Positions 1-9,274 of a DNA stretch of 30,819 nucleotides are shown piece by piece. Origin of the DNA: Pseudomonadota bacterium (GTDB taxonomy: Bacteria > Pseudomonadota > Alphaproteobacteria > Rhizobiales > Xanthobacteraceae); NCBI GenBank assembly GCA_023388935.1, contig JAEWFG010000073.1, forward strand, positions 1 to 30,819, read 5' to 3'. Every line of letters begins with the position of its first letter. The first letter of the stretch is position 1. Under the pieces are notes generated by a model. The model did not search any database. It was not told the origin of the DNA and saw only the letters and a list, made by a program, of their open reading frames with translations. A program made the position numbers and the translations under genes.

Positions 1-97
1 CGCCGAAAGTGAAGCGCCTAAGGCGCCCTGCCGCGGCTCGTCAACCATCTGGAAAGCCAAACCAGCTCATGAGGCCGGATCGGAAGAAAGTGGACGA

Positions 98-1219
98 TTG
101 CTGTCGCTCCAAGCGCTCCGCGCAGTCGCTGCGACGTTGATCGTCTTTCTGCATGCCGAGGAAGTCGTGCGGCTTTACGCCGAGGCTCACGGCAAGGCAT
201 TCTCCCCGCCCAAGATACTGCCGTTGGGCGTTGGAGTCGACTTGTTCTTCGTGATCTCCGGCTTTGTCATCGTGTTCGCGTCACGCAAACTGTTTGCGAG
301 CGCTGGCGGATGGCGGGAATTTATGAGACGCCGCCTAATCCGTATTGTCCCGCTTTACTGGAGCGCGTTGACGCTGCGCCTGATCGTACTCGCCGCCGGC
401 GCAGCCATCGGCGCCAAGTCATTTCCTGATTCCCTCGCCATCGTGACCTCCTATCTCTTCATCCCCTACGATTCACTGGGATTCGGGCCCGATTTCCCCT
501 TCCCGCTCCTCGATCTAGGCTGGACGCTCAATTTCGAAATGTTCTTCTATGTGCTGTTTGCCTGCTTCATTGCCTTGCCGCGCGAGCGCGCTGTAGCATT
601 GGTTGTCGCCTGTCTAGTCGTCAGTGTCGTGCTCGCTAGCATTTTCAGGCCGGAGACCGTCGCGTTCCGGTTCTGGCTGCGCCCGATCACTTGGGAGTTT
701 GCCTTCGGAGCGCTCATCGCCATAGCGTTCATGCGCGGCGCAGTTTTTTCACCAGCGACACGTATCCTGATGATCAGTGCCGCATTGCTGGTCTGGCTAG
801 TGCCGGTATCCTGGTTAGGTGACACATCCGCACCTGGTCATTACGGGTGGCCTCGCCTCTGTATCTGGGGCAGCGGCGCCATTTTGATCGTCGCGGCATC
901 TGTTCTTGGACCGATCAGCTTCCGCTCGGCATGGTCACAGGCAATCGCACGTCTCGGGGATTCATCCTACGCACTGTACCTTCTACATCCATTCGTATTC
1001 ATTCTATTCAAGATGATACTCGCGAAAATCACCGTGCCCCAAGCTCTCTATTGGCCGCTGACGCTAAGCGCGGCTGCGCTTGCGATCGTCGCCGCGGTGT
1101 TATTCCACGACCGCATCGAGAATCCGGTCGTGCTGCAGTTGAGGCGAATTACCGGAAGCCGGGACAAAAGTGCCGTCGCAACAGCGCCGAAAGAACTGCG
1201 TGACGAACTCGTGACATGA
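98..1219 (+). CDS. Acyltransferase family 3 membrane protein (polysaccharide O-acyltransferase)
   Basis: An integral membrane protein of the acyltransferase-3 (OafA/ExoZ-like) family, which transfers acyl groups such as acetyl to sugars of surface polysaccharides. Seen: an N-terminal SLQALRAVAATLIV helix with the family histidine in FLHAE, then GVDLFFVISGFVIV, the basic RRRLIRIVPLYW loop, and about ten hydrophobic segments. The 373 residues fit the family. The listed start is a TTG. The frame stays open back to base 2 and contains no ATG or GTG, so the true start may lie left of the window. It ends 10 bases before a paralogous acyltransferase and heads a plus-strand run of three genes. The acyl group and target sugar cannot be read from the sequence. 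Confidence 0.85.
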   Translation: MLSLQALRAVAATLIVFLHAEEVVRLYAEAHGKAFSPPKILPLGVGVDLFFVISGFVIVFASRKLFASAGGWREFMRRRLIRIVPLYWSALTLRLIVLAAGAAIGAKSFPDSLAIVTSYLFIPYDSLGFGPDFPFPLLDLGWTLNFEMFFYVLFACFIALPRERAVALVVACLVVSVVLASIFRPETVAFRFWLRPITWEFAFGALIAIAFMRGAVFSPATRILMISAALLVWLVPVSWLGDTSAPGHYGWPRLCIWGSGAILIVAASVLGPISFRSAWSQAIARLGDSSYALYLLHPFVFILFKMILAKITVPQALYWPLTLSAAALAIVAAVLFHDRIENPVVLQLRRITGSRDKSAVATAPKELRDELVT

Positions 1220-1229
1220 GAGTCCGCGC

Positions 1230-2462
1230 GTGAGCAATCCCCGAACAATTTCCTCGATTCAGATCCTGCGAGGCGTCGCCGCCCTTTTCATCGTGGCCGG
1301 CCATGGACAAGGCATGGCCCGGGAGCTCGCCGTCTTAACGGGTCAAACGTTTTCAACATGGGCCCCCCTGCCTTGGGGCGTGGGTGTGGACCTGTTCTTC
1401 GTGATCTCTGGGTTCATCATCCACTACTCAAGCGCGAAGTATGAGGACGAGGTGCACCCAAGGCGCGCCTTCTTTGCTCACAGGATAGCACGGCTGGTTC
1501 CACTATATTGGGCCGCGACGGCGTTGTTAATCGCATTGATGGCGACAAAGAAACTACTCGGCTTCGCCCAGGAAGAGGCGTTTCCCACGCTGAATGCCGT
1601 TGTCAGCTCGCTGCTGTTCCTTCCACTTAATGGAAACGGTGCCAGCGGCCTAGCCTTCCCGGTCTACAATCTGGGTTGGACCCTCAATTATGAAATGTAC
1701 TTCTACGCGCTGTTCGCACTGTGCTTAACCTCGTCGCAGCTAAGCTCCGCGGCGCGCGTCATGGCTTGTCTCTGCGTGAGCTTGTTTCTGGGTTTATTCC
1801 TCAAGATCGACGTTCTGCCGTTATCATTCTGGTGCCAGCCCATCGTTCTGGAATTTGCCTGCGGCATTTTAGTCGGCGTGGCGCTACGCCAGGGCGTGTC
1901 ACTGCCGAGTACAGCGCGGATTGCCTTGATGGTGTTCGGCGCAATACTTATCATCTGGCTGCCATTTGGGGAGCCTGCCGCAATCGACCACACTTACCTC
2001 AATGGATGGAACCGGTTTTTTACACTTGGCATCCCCGCAGCGCTCGTCGTCGCCGGAGCAGCGTTGGGACCCGACATCAAAAAAACGAAATGGTTGACCA
2101 TTCCACTTAAGGTCGGCGATGCTTCCTATTCGCTTTATTTGATGCACCCATTCGTGGTGTTTGCGATTTCGATGGCTTACCGGCGGGTGGGCATTTTTCA
2201 GGCGTCGCCATTACCATTTCTCGTCGTTTCGTTGATCCTCGTTGCTTCGATCGTGGCCATATTTTCTTATCGTCTATTCGAGCGACCATCGGCACGGGTC
2301 ATTTCGCAATGGCTTATGCCAAACCCTGCGATACGCCAAACGCAATTAGAGGAGCGCGTGATTCGTGAGGTTGCGCTCTCCAAAGAAGGAGGGCCCGACG
2401 ATGAACGGTGTGGGCCGCATGCCAAGTTCGCGGAAACTGAAGCTCACCATAGGGGCATTTAA
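1230..2462 (+). CDS. Acyltransferase family 3 membrane protein, paralogue of the preceding gene
   Basis: A second acyltransferase-3 protein, 410 residues from a GTG start. It shares the block order of its neighbour: SIQILRGVAALFIVAGHG with the conserved histidine, GVGVDLFFVISGFIIHY, RIARLVPLYW, NLGWTLNYEMYFYALF and GDASYSLYLMHPFVVF. Several stretches match the first protein nearly residue for residue, so the two probably arose by tandem duplication. Both are likely to acylate a polysaccharide repeat at the inner membrane. The last 20 or so codons, after LEERVIREVALSK, are hydrophilic, unlike the family, and overlap the methyltransferase gene by 62 bases. This end may be an extension caused by loss of an earlier stop. 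Confidence 0.88.
   Translation: MSNPRTISSIQILRGVAALFIVAGHGQGMARELAVLTGQTFSTWAPLPWGVGVDLFFVISGFIIHYSSAKYEDEVHPRRAFFAHRIARLVPLYWAATALLIALMATKKLLGFAQEEAFPTLNAVVSSLLFLPLNGNGASGLAFPVYNLGWTLNYEMYFYALFALCLTSSQLSSAARVMACLCVSLFLGLFLKIDVLPLSFWCQPIVLEFACGILVGVALRQGVSLPSTARIALMVFGAILIIWLPFGEPAAIDHTYLNGWNRFFTLGIPAALVVAGAALGPDIKKTKWLTIPLKVGDASYSLYLMHPFVVFAISMAYRRVGIFQASPLPFLVVSLILVASIVAIFSYRLFERPSARVISQWLMPNPAIRQTQLEERVIREVALSKEGGPDDERCGPHAKFAETEAHHRGI
2386..2393 (+). promoter_or_regulatory. Strong ribosome binding site that sets the methyltransferase start
   Basis: AAGGAGGG lies seven bases before the ATG at 2401 and within the end of the acyltransferase reading frame. It favours 2401 over the GTG at 2365 in the same frame. 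Confidence 0.75.
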
Positions 2463-3090
2463 GACACTGGGGCCTGATCTCTCGGGCGACGAGTGTGTTG
2501 TGGAGCTCGGCTTCGGTCAGGGTTGGGCAAGTGTGATGCTCAAGCGCGAATATCCGAACTGCTACGTCGTGGCGAGTGATGTTAGCCCGCACGCACTGCA
2601 GATGGCCGAGGGGTACGAAAAGTTGATTGGCGCATCCATCGACGAGAAGTGGGCATCCTCTGCGTCCGGTTTGCCCTTCACCGACGGCCAGATCGACGTC
2701 GTATTCTGCTTTGCGCACCATTTCATGATCGGCGATCGGTATGCTGCAACATTGAAGGAGATGCTTCGCATCTTGCGCCCGGGTGGACGCATCGTTCTGC
2801 TGTTCGAGTCCTGTTCGCCGCGCTTTTTGTACGGGATGGCCACACGCCGGGTGAATAAGAATCGAGCGCAGGTGGCGGCGATCGATGAAGACGTCCTTCA
2901 ACTCACCCGGCTCTCGGAGGAATCCACTAAGCTTGGCGCGACGTTTGAATACGAACACTTCCCGGACTATCAGGACCGCCTGAGCATCATCTCCTCGTTC
3001 TACTATCTGGTTTTGAACAAAATGCCGCTACTGCAGCCGCTCCTGCCGTGTACGATCAACGTCCGGATCACTAAGTCGCTTAGCAGTTAG
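2401..3090 (+). CDS. Class I SAM-dependent methyltransferase
   Basis: A 229-residue Rossmann-fold methyltransferase of the Methyltransf_11 type. Motif I is VVELGFGQGWASVML near residue 30, followed by the acidic strand VVASDVSP. A later strand reads IDVVFCFAHHF, and LKEMLRILRPGGRIVLLFE is the typical post-motif III region. The start at 2401 is chosen because of the AAGGAGGG site just upstream. It overlaps the end of the acyltransferase gene by 62 bases, which suggests translational coupling. In this setting it most likely methylates a sugar or the end of a polysaccharide chain, but no substrate can be read from the sequence. It converges with the minus-strand GT4 gene, with 30 bases between them. 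Confidence 0.85.
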   Translation: MNGVGRMPSSRKLKLTIGAFKTLGPDLSGDECVVELGFGQGWASVMLKREYPNCYVVASDVSPHALQMAEGYEKLIGASIDEKWASSASGLPFTDGQIDVVFCFAHHFMIGDRYAATLKEMLRILRPGGRIVLLFESCSPRFLYGMATRRVNKNRAQVAAIDEDVLQLTRLSEESTKLGATFEYEHFPDYQDRLSIISSFYYLVLNKMPLLQPLLPCTINVRITKSLSS

Positions 3091-3120
3091 TGCGCCCAAT
3101 GCTCGCCGCAGTTGTGCGCT

Positions 3121-4281
3121 TCAAATCTTCTTTGTTGCTTCTGCCAGTACTGCCTGCATATCGTCGAAGGTCTTGTCTATATGAAAACGCCGCGCCGCCG
3201 ATTCACGGGCAGTGGCTGCCAGACGCGCAGCAAGGTCCGGGCTCGCTAGCAGGCGCGATATCGCGGCAGCAAGGGCTCTAGGTTCATCCGGAGGTATCAT
3301 GAGACCGTCTTCGCCATCGGTGATGATCTCGTTGACGCCTCCGCCGCGGGTGGCAATCACCGGACGCCCAGCGAGCATGCCTTCAACGATAACGCGGCCG
3401 AACGGCTCGGGATGAGTTGAGGTATGGAGCACGACGTCGACGCCCGCCATGAGGGCCCCGACATCCTGCTGGAATCCAGCAAGGCGGACTCGGCCTTCTA
3501 GGCCCTCGGTGTGCAGGAGTTGCTTGAGCTCGGCCTCATAGGCTTCCTGACCGAACATCGCGCTGCCGACGATCAGCGCCTGTACTTTTGGCAGTTCTCG
3601 CAAGGCCTTGAGAAGCACGTGCTGGCCCTTCCATGGTGTCAGCCGGCCGAAGAGACCCACCACCGGCTCATCGCGCAAGGCGAAGCGCTGGCGTAAGATC
3701 TGGGCGGCCTCGGAGCTAGCTTGTGCATGCACGGTCGGATCGAAGCCACAATAGACAATCCTGACGCCCTTCGGATTACCACCGGCGGCGACGTAGGCCT
3801 CGGCGCTCGCGCGCGAATTCGCGACCACGCGCGCTGCAAACAGATTGGCAAATAGCACCGCCGCGCGTCTCGTGGTGGCGCTGAAGGCCGGATCTGTGAT
3901 GATGTCGTGGAGAACCCAGACCAGGGGCCGCCGCATCATCCGCGACGCTAGCGCCGAGACAAAAAGGGCCTTCTGCGAATTGGCGCAGAGGACGTCGTAA
4001 CCCTTAGCCGCTCGCGCCAGCTTGCGGGCGAGCGTCAATACGCCGCCGGCAGCGCTGAGCAGCTTCAGCGCCGAGGCCTCACGCCGCACCGTCAACATGC
4101 TGGAGCCGGTTGAGAGCACGATCGGCCGGCGGTCCGCCGCCGACAACTCCTGCACCATCGGACCGTCGGTAAAGAAGCAGCCATTCCAGCCCGCTGGTCC
4201 ATGGGTAACAAGGTCGAGCATAAAGAGCTCGGCGCCCCCCTTCTCGGCTGTCTGGCTGACGAACAACGCGTTCTGGATCAT
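3121..4281 (-). CDS. Glycosyltransferase family 4 (GT-B fold)
   Basis: A 386-residue retaining glycosyltransferase. The N-terminal domain opens with NALFVSQTAEKGGAELFMLDL, the acceptor-side glycine-rich loop. The C-terminal donor-binding domain has VVGLFGRLTPWKGQHVLLKAL and the family E-x7-E motif in EPFGRVIVEGMLAG. It probably adds one sugar of the repeat unit on the cytoplasmic face of the inner membrane. The start at 4281 has AAGG about seven bases upstream. It lies 10 bases after the stop of the GT4 gene at 4292-5434, so the two form a minus-strand pair. Donor sugar unknown. Confidence 0.9.
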   Translation of the reverse strand: MIQNALFVSQTAEKGGAELFMLDLVTHGPAGWNGCFFTDGPMVQELSAADRRPIVLSTGSSMLTVRREASALKLLSAAGGVLTLARKLARAAKGYDVLCANSQKALFVSALASRMMRRPLVWVLHDIITDPAFSATTRRAAVLFANLFAARVVANSRASAEAYVAAGGNPKGVRIVYCGFDPTVHAQASSEAAQILRQRFALRDEPVVGLFGRLTPWKGQHVLLKALRELPKVQALIVGSAMFGQEAYEAELKQLLHTEGLEGRVRLAGFQQDVGALMAGVDVVLHTSTHPEPFGRVIVEGMLAGRPVIATRGGGVNEIITDGEDGLMIPPDEPRALAAAISRLLASPDLAARLAATARESAARRFHIDKTFDDMQAVLAEATKKI

Positions 4282-4291
4282 CTGGCGCCCT

Positions 4292-5434
4292 TCATGTCGG
4301 ACGCGGAGCCGCGGTCTTGCGTTTTGCTTGCCCTCGTTTCAGGAGGGCTCGGCGAAACACGTCCTCATATTGGCGCGCAGCCTTGTCCCAGGAAAACCGC
4401 TGCAGATTCTCGAGACCAGACTGCACCAGTTGCTCGGACAATCCCGGTGTGGACAAAATCCTACCCAACGTGCCCGCCAGCATGCGTGGATCTTCGGGAT
4501 CGAACGTCAGCGCAGCATCGCCGGCAATCTCCGGTGTCGCCGAACGGTCGGAGCACACGACCGGGCAGCCCATTCCCTGCGCTTCCAGGACGGGGAGGCA
4601 GAACCCCTCGTAGAGCGACGGAACGCAAAGACAGAGCGCGCCGCGGTAGAGGCTCGCCAATGTCGCATCATCGATTCCCTCGAGGCGCACGAGACGCACC
4701 GCGGAGCCGAGCGATGACAGAATGCCCGCAATCGTCTCCTCGGGGTCGCTGCCGACATGAACCAGCGCCAGATCCGGGAAGGACTCATGCAGCATCGCCA
4801 TCGCTTGTGCGAGCACCTTGAAGTTCTTGTTCAATGTGGCATTACCGACGGCCAACACGTAGCGGCCGGGCACGTCCGGGCGTTGGGCGCCCTGCACAAC
4901 CGGAGGGAGCGTCGCGGCCGAATGAATGGTCGAGATGCAACCTGCACTCGACGGATAGAAGCGGGCGAGATCACGTTTCGTCGCATCCGACACAGTTATG
5001 ATCTCGTCATGGTTGGCGATCATCAAGCGATAGATAATGTCGGTAGTCAGCGCTTCTCGCCTGCCCACTTGTTCCGGCAGCGTGCGGAAATACAGATCAT
5101 GCACCACCATGACCCGCGCCTGCGCGCCTGCCGGAGCCCCGAACGGATCAAAGTTCACGAGGAGATCGATTTCCAACCGTCGGCACAAGAGCTGCATTAC
5201 TATTGTCTGGAGAATGACGTCGAAGACCATGATCGGCGGCCGTTTGATCTTGAGGACCTCCAAGCCCCCTGCCATCAGGGATGGCGGAAGCTCGGACCGG
5301 TCCCAAGGTGAGCGGAGAACATAGTCAAATTCGCGATGTTGAAGGAGCGCTTCGATCAGACACAAGGCCATTCGTGCAACGCCCGACGGCTTGCCCGCAT
5401 ACTGACTCGGCATATTAAGCAGCACACGAGTCAT
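4292..5434 (-). CDS. Glycosyltransferase family 4, mannosyltransferase-like
   Basis: A 380-residue GT-B glycosyltransferase that begins MTRVLLNMPSQYAGKPSGVA, the PSGVARM loop being typical of GT4 enzymes near mannosyl- and rhamnosyltransferases. Later blocks are HDLYFRTLPEQ, ITVSDATKRDLARFYP and YVLAVGNATLNKNFKVLAQA (donor domain), then the E-x7-E motif in YEGFCLPVLEAQGMGCPVVCS. It is first in a two-gene minus-strand unit with the GT4 gene at 3121-4281, reading away from the divergent promoter region at 5435-5584. The sugar specificity is not determinable. Confidence 0.9.
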   Translation of the reverse strand: MTRVLLNMPSQYAGKPSGVARMALCLIEALLQHREFDYVLRSPWDRSELPPSLMAGGLEVLKIKRPPIMVFDVILQTIVMQLLCRRLEIDLLVNFDPFGAPAGAQARVMVVHDLYFRTLPEQVGRREALTTDIIYRLMIANHDEIITVSDATKRDLARFYPSSAGCISTIHSAATLPPVVQGAQRPDVPGRYVLAVGNATLNKNFKVLAQAMAMLHESFPDLALVHVGSDPEETIAGILSSLGSAVRLVRLEGIDDATLASLYRGALCLCVPSLYEGFCLPVLEAQGMGCPVVCSDRSATPEIAGDAALTFDPEDPRMLAGTLGRILSTPGLSEQLVQSGLENLQRFSWDKAARQYEDVFRRALLKRGQAKRKTAAPRPT

Positions 5435-5584
5435 CGAGGGTTAGCGCCATATCCGCCGATGGGTAAACTCGTATTTTCCTTTGATCATACTGCCAGCACA
5501 GGCCTGTAACGTCTACACTTATTCACAAAATCCACCTATAGAATGCCGGACTGAACAGATCGCGTATTCTGAACCCTGGTCCCC
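5435..5584. promoter_or_regulatory. Divergent intergenic region between two GT4 units
   Basis: This 150-base AT-richer gap separates a minus-strand and a plus-strand glycosyltransferase unit, so it must carry promoters for both unless they are transcribed from further away. I could not identify a convincing -35/-10 pair or an operator. Confidence 0.4.
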
Positions 5585-6775
5585 ATGCGCATCCTTCACA
5601 TCAGCTCCCTCTATTATCCGGATCAGGTGGGTGGCGCCGAAGTTATGGTCGAATTGCTTGCCGAGACCCAAGCTTCCGCCGGTTGTTCCGTTGCGGTCGT
5701 GTGCACTTCACGCCAGGAAGAGCCACCCACATCCCGAAATGGCGTGACAATATACCGGACCGGATTTGGCACGCCCCACTTCATCATGGACTGGGATACG
5801 CGTTCCAGCATCGACAGGCTTCACTATCGTCTTGCAGCAAAGACAAACTTCTATGCGACGAAAAGGATCGCTGCGGCTATTCGCGACTTCAGACCGGAAG
5901 TGGTCAACACTCATTCCTTATCCGAGTTGCCGCCGCGAGTCTGGACGATAGCGAAGCAATGTGGCGCCGCAGTCGTTCATACCATTCACGACTACAAGAG
6001 CATTTGCAGTAACGGGGCGATGTTTCGCGACGGCACAGCCTGCAGCGCCCAGCACATCAGGTGCCGGCTGATCTCTCATCCGCACTATCGACACCAGTTC
6101 GCCGTCGATGGCGTCACCGGTGTCGGGACGGAGATACTGCGACGGCATCTCGATGCGGGTTTGTTTCGGCACATTCAGGAAAGCCGACGCCGCGTCATTT
6201 TCAATCCGATCGAACCACCCTCCGTTCCACGCACGCGCCAACTCGAACAAGGCCGGGACATCGTATTCGGCTGCCTGGGCCGGATTGAACCCTCCAAGGG
6301 AATCGATGTGCTTCTGGACGCGTGCCGAATGCTGCCGACTTCAGGATGGAAACTGATCGCCGCCGGCCGTGCGATTGGCGGGCTCGAGCAATATTGGAAG
6401 CGGGCCACTGGCCTGCCCGTGGAGTTTGCTGGATTCGTTCCGCGCGACACGTTCTTCGATCAGGTCGATTGTTTGGTGGTGCCCGCAGTCTGGCCTGAGG
6501 CTTTCGGACGAACGGTTTCCGAAGCGCTCTTGCGCGGTATCCCCGTGATAGGATCACGAATTGCCGGGATTGCGGAGCAAATCGGCGAAGATCAAGACCA
6601 GTGGCTATTCCCGCCGGGTGATGCCGTTACGTTCGCCGAGAAAATGGCGGCCGTTCTGAAGGACCGCGACCTCCTCCTTCAAAGGTCCACTGCCATGGAG
6701 CAGATTGCCGCACGGGTATCACCGCGAGACATCGCGGCGCGCTATCTCCACCTTTACCGGTCTGTCCTCAAATAG
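5585..6775 (+). CDS. Glycosyltransferase family 4, first of a paralogous pair
   Basis: A 396-residue GT-B enzyme starting MRILHISSLYYPDQVGGAEV, the usual N-terminal beta strand and glycine-rich loop. The central part has VVHTIHDYKSICSNGAMF and CxxG-type residues (DGTACSAQHIRCRL). The donor domain begins IVFGCLGRIEPSKGIDVLLDA, and the E-x7-E motif is in WPEAFGRTVSEALLRGIPVI. The next gene, 28 bases downstream, is clearly homologous throughout, including the HTIHDY/HTLRDY block. The ATG at 5585 is chosen because the family N-terminus begins exactly there; the ribosome binding site is weak. Confidence 0.9.
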   Translation: MRILHISSLYYPDQVGGAEVMVELLAETQASAGCSVAVVCTSRQEEPPTSRNGVTIYRTGFGTPHFIMDWDTRSSIDRLHYRLAAKTNFYATKRIAAAIRDFRPEVVNTHSLSELPPRVWTIAKQCGAAVVHTIHDYKSICSNGAMFRDGTACSAQHIRCRLISHPHYRHQFAVDGVTGVGTEILRRHLDAGLFRHIQESRRRVIFNPIEPPSVPRTRQLEQGRDIVFGCLGRIEPSKGIDVLLDACRMLPTSGWKLIAAGRAIGGLEQYWKRATGLPVEFAGFVPRDTFFDQVDCLVVPAVWPEAFGRTVSEALLRGIPVIGSRIAGIAEQIGEDQDQWLFPPGDAVTFAEKMAAVLKDRDLLLQRSTAMEQIAARVSPRDIAARYLHLYRSVLK

Positions 6776-6803
6776 TTCCAGACAGCTAGGGAAGCTTTTT
6801 TTA

Positions 6804-8048
6804 ATGCGCATTCTTCACCTCAGCTCACTCTATCCGCCGCATATCGTCGGCGGCGCGGAGAAGTCGGTGGCGCTGCTCTCGGAACAGCTCGCCTCGATGG
6901 GCCACGAAGTCGGTGCTGCCTGCATTGAGCGCGAACGCGTTCCCAAGACAATTCAGAACGGCGTCGCCGTCTATCGCATGGCTCATCACAACTCGTTTTG
7001 GCTCGAGGATTGGCCGGGGCATTCGCGCACCGCCAAGGCCTGGCAAAAGATGCGGCAGCAATGGAATACGCAAATCGAAGCCGAGTTCGACCGCGTGCTG
7101 GAGGACTTCAAGCCCGACATCCTGAACACGCACTCGATGGTCGATGTCTCGACGCTCGTCTGGCGCGCGGCCCGAAGGCGCAACGTCCCCATCGTTCATA
7201 CGCTTCGCGACTACGACATGATATGCGCCAATGCCGCGATGTTCAGGCGCGGCGCCAACTGCGAACACTGGCACCTTGGCTGCCGTGTCGCCAACCTGTC
7301 AAAGCTGTGGACCAGCAAATGGGTCGACGCTGTCGTCGCCGTTGGCGCCCACACGCTCCAGGTCCACGTCGATCACGGCTTCTTTCATCACCTGCCGCCT
7401 CAGCGCCGTACCGTGATATGGAACGGCGCGGTAGTCCCCGAGACTTCCGCACGCGCCCCAAGGAGCTTCGACCGCAGCCGGCAACCGATCACTTTCGGCT
7501 ATCTCGGCCGGATCAACGTCGAAAAGGGCGTCGGAACCCTGATCGACGCCTTTCGTCGCATCGGTCCGGGCAACTGGCAGGCGAAGATCGCCGGCCAGGC
7601 TCCCGACAGCCTCGACCACTTCAGAAAGCAGGCCGAAGGTCTGCCCATCGAATTCGTCGGGTGGGCGGATCCGTTCGATTTCCTCAGCGAACTGGACGTG
7701 CTCATCGTGCCATCGATCTGGGCAGAGCCCCTGCCGCGTTCCATCCTCGAAGCATATGCGATGGGCGTTCCCGTGATCGGAGCCCGCTCCGGCGGCATTC
7801 CGGATCTGATCGGGGCACACAATGAGGACTGGCTCTTCGAGCCCGGCAATGAGGTCGATCTCACGCAGAAGCTCCAGCAGGCGATCCGGGCTGGCCGAGC
7901 AGCGCTCCCGGCCCGAGATGCATTTGACAGCGTGTTTCAAAAAACGCGCCCGCCACGCGTCGCGGAGAAATATCTCAATCTTTATCGCGAGGTGCTAGCG
8001 TTGCGCGCACCGCAGATCGCGGACCATCTGATCGCGGGTGATGCCTGA
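6804..8048 (+). CDS. Glycosyltransferase family 4, second of a paralogous pair
   Basis: A 414-residue GT-B enzyme. The frame is open further upstream, but the ATG at 6804 gives the family start MRILHLSSLYPPHIVGGAEK, parallel to the upstream paralogue, with AGGGA nearby. Other shared blocks are VVDVSTLVWRAARR, VHTLRDYDMICANAAMF, ITFGYLGRINVEKGVGTLID and the E-x7-E motif in WAEPLPRSILEAYAMGVPVI. The two enzymes probably add related sugars, or have split from a gene duplication. It converges on glf with 23 bases between them. Confidence 0.9.
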   Translation: MRILHLSSLYPPHIVGGAEKSVALLSEQLASMGHEVGAACIERERVPKTIQNGVAVYRMAHHNSFWLEDWPGHSRTAKAWQKMRQQWNTQIEAEFDRVLEDFKPDILNTHSMVDVSTLVWRAARRRNVPIVHTLRDYDMICANAAMFRRGANCEHWHLGCRVANLSKLWTSKWVDAVVAVGAHTLQVHVDHGFFHHLPPQRRTVIWNGAVVPETSARAPRSFDRSRQPITFGYLGRINVEKGVGTLIDAFRRIGPGNWQAKIAGQAPDSLDHFRKQAEGLPIEFVGWADPFDFLSELDVLIVPSIWAEPLPRSILEAYAMGVPVIGARSGGIPDLIGAHNEDWLFEPGNEVDLTQKLQQAIRAGRAALPARDAFDSVFQKTRPPRVAEKYLNLYREVLALRAPQIADHLIAGDA

Positions 8049-8071
8049 CTACACGTCTGGCGCAGCTACCA

Positions 8072-9274
8072 CTATGAGCGCTCCTGTCGAATGGCTGGCG
8101 CGATGGTTTTTTCAAACAACGCCAGAGCCCTGCCGCAGGCCTGGTCCATGTTGTAATAGGCGTAATCCCCGAGCCGCCCGGCAAACCACACCTTACCCTC
8201 GAGCTCGCGGGCTTCCTTTTGGTAGGGTCGAAGCGCCTCTGTGGTCTGCGGCATAGGAATGGGGTAATAGGGCTCGTTCCTCCCACGCTCGTAAGCCTGC
8301 GGGTATTCGGTGATAGTAATGGTATCGGGAGCCTTTTGCCCCGTGAGGTGTTTCTGCTCGGTGATTCGGGTAAAGTCGAACTCGTTCGGATAGTTCAGCG
8401 TTCCAGTTGCCTGCACGAATTCGGTGTCATGCGTCCGCTGCTCGAAGCGAATGCTGCGATAAGGCAACGTGCCGAACGCATACTCGAAATATTCGTCGAT
8501 CGGGCCAGTAAAGATGATGCGATCAGCGCGCACGGTGTCCTTCACATCGGACCATTTCGTTCGGGTCGCCACCTCAATCAGGGGATGCTCGATCATTCGC
8601 TTGAACATCGCGGTGTAACCGTGCAGCGGCATAGCCTGATAGAAGTCCTGGAAGTACCGATCGTCGCGACTAACGGCCACGGGCACACGCGCGGTCACGC
8701 CCGGATCCAGCGCCTCCGGCGCCATACCCCATTGCTTGCGAGTGTACGACTCAAAGACGTTGCTATAGATGTAGTCCCCCAAAAACTTCAGGTCGCCTGC
8801 TCCCGCATCGCGCAGCTTGAGAATCGGCACCTTCTTCCCATAACCGAAATTGTCGATAAGCGTCTGCGATAGCGAGTCAGCCATGCGCGGCGGAAATAGC
8901 GCCGCAATCGAGTTCAAATTGAACGGAATCGGGACCTGCTTGCCCTCAATCATGCCGAGTACGTGGTGATAATACGGACGCCACTGGGTGAAACGGCTAA
9001 GATAAGCCCACACCTTTGCGCTGTTGGTATGAAAGATGTGAGGCCCATACTGATGGATCAGGATGCCGTTCTTCGCTGGCACGTCGTAGGCGTTGCCGGC
9101 GATGTGACTGCGGCGATCGATGAGTAGAACCTTCTGTCCGAGCTCTGCCGCGATGCGCTCGGCGAGCGTCGCCCCGGAGAACCCTGCGCCAACAATCAGC
9201 CAGTCATAGGCACGCTTCCGACGTTTGGCCGCGCGGGTTGTCGGGCAGCCTGACATTTTGGATCTATTTAGCAT
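8072..9274 (-). CDS. glf: UDP-galactopyranose mutase
   Basis: The flavoenzyme converts UDP-galactopyranose to UDP-galactofuranose in the cytosol, the donor for galactofuranose residues in surface glycans. The 400-residue protein has the FAD-binding loop VGAGFSGATLAERIAAELG near residue 28, the family blocks HIAGNAYD, YGPHIFHTN and YFQDFYQAMPLHGYTAMF, and the closing GRLGDYAYYNMDQACGRAL. The start at 9274 overlaps the last seven bases of the upstream GT2 gene, implying translational coupling; an ATG six codons later is an alternative. It is the last gene of the hldD-hldE-wzx-GT2-glf operon. Confidence 0.96.
   Translation of the reverse strand: MLNRSKMSGCPTTRAAKRRKRAYDWLIVGAGFSGATLAERIAAELGQKVLLIDRRSHIAGNAYDVPAKNGILIHQYGPHIFHTNSAKVWAYLSRFTQWRPYYHHVLGMIEGKQVPIPFNLNSIAALFPPRMADSLSQTLIDNFGYGKKVPILKLRDAGAGDLKFLGDYIYSNVFESYTRKQWGMAPEALDPGVTARVPVAVSRDDRYFQDFYQAMPLHGYTAMFKRMIEHPLIEVATRTKWSDVKDTVRADRIIFTGPIDEYFEYAFGTLPYRSIRFEQRTHDTEFVQATGTLNYPNEFDFTRITEQKHLTGQKAPDTITITEYPQAYERGRNEPYYPIPMPQTTEALRPYQKEARELEGKVWFAGRLGDYAYYNMDQACGRALALFEKTIAPAIRQERS

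Noticed and set aside
4022..4717. Long plus-strand frames opposite the two minus-strand GT4 genes
   Set aside because: Antisense to genes with strong motifs and without any recognisable domain.
6998..7825. A 275-codon plus-strand frame
   Set aside because: Lies inside the second GT4 gene in another frame and is Arg/Pro-rich; the GT4 reading has clear motifs.
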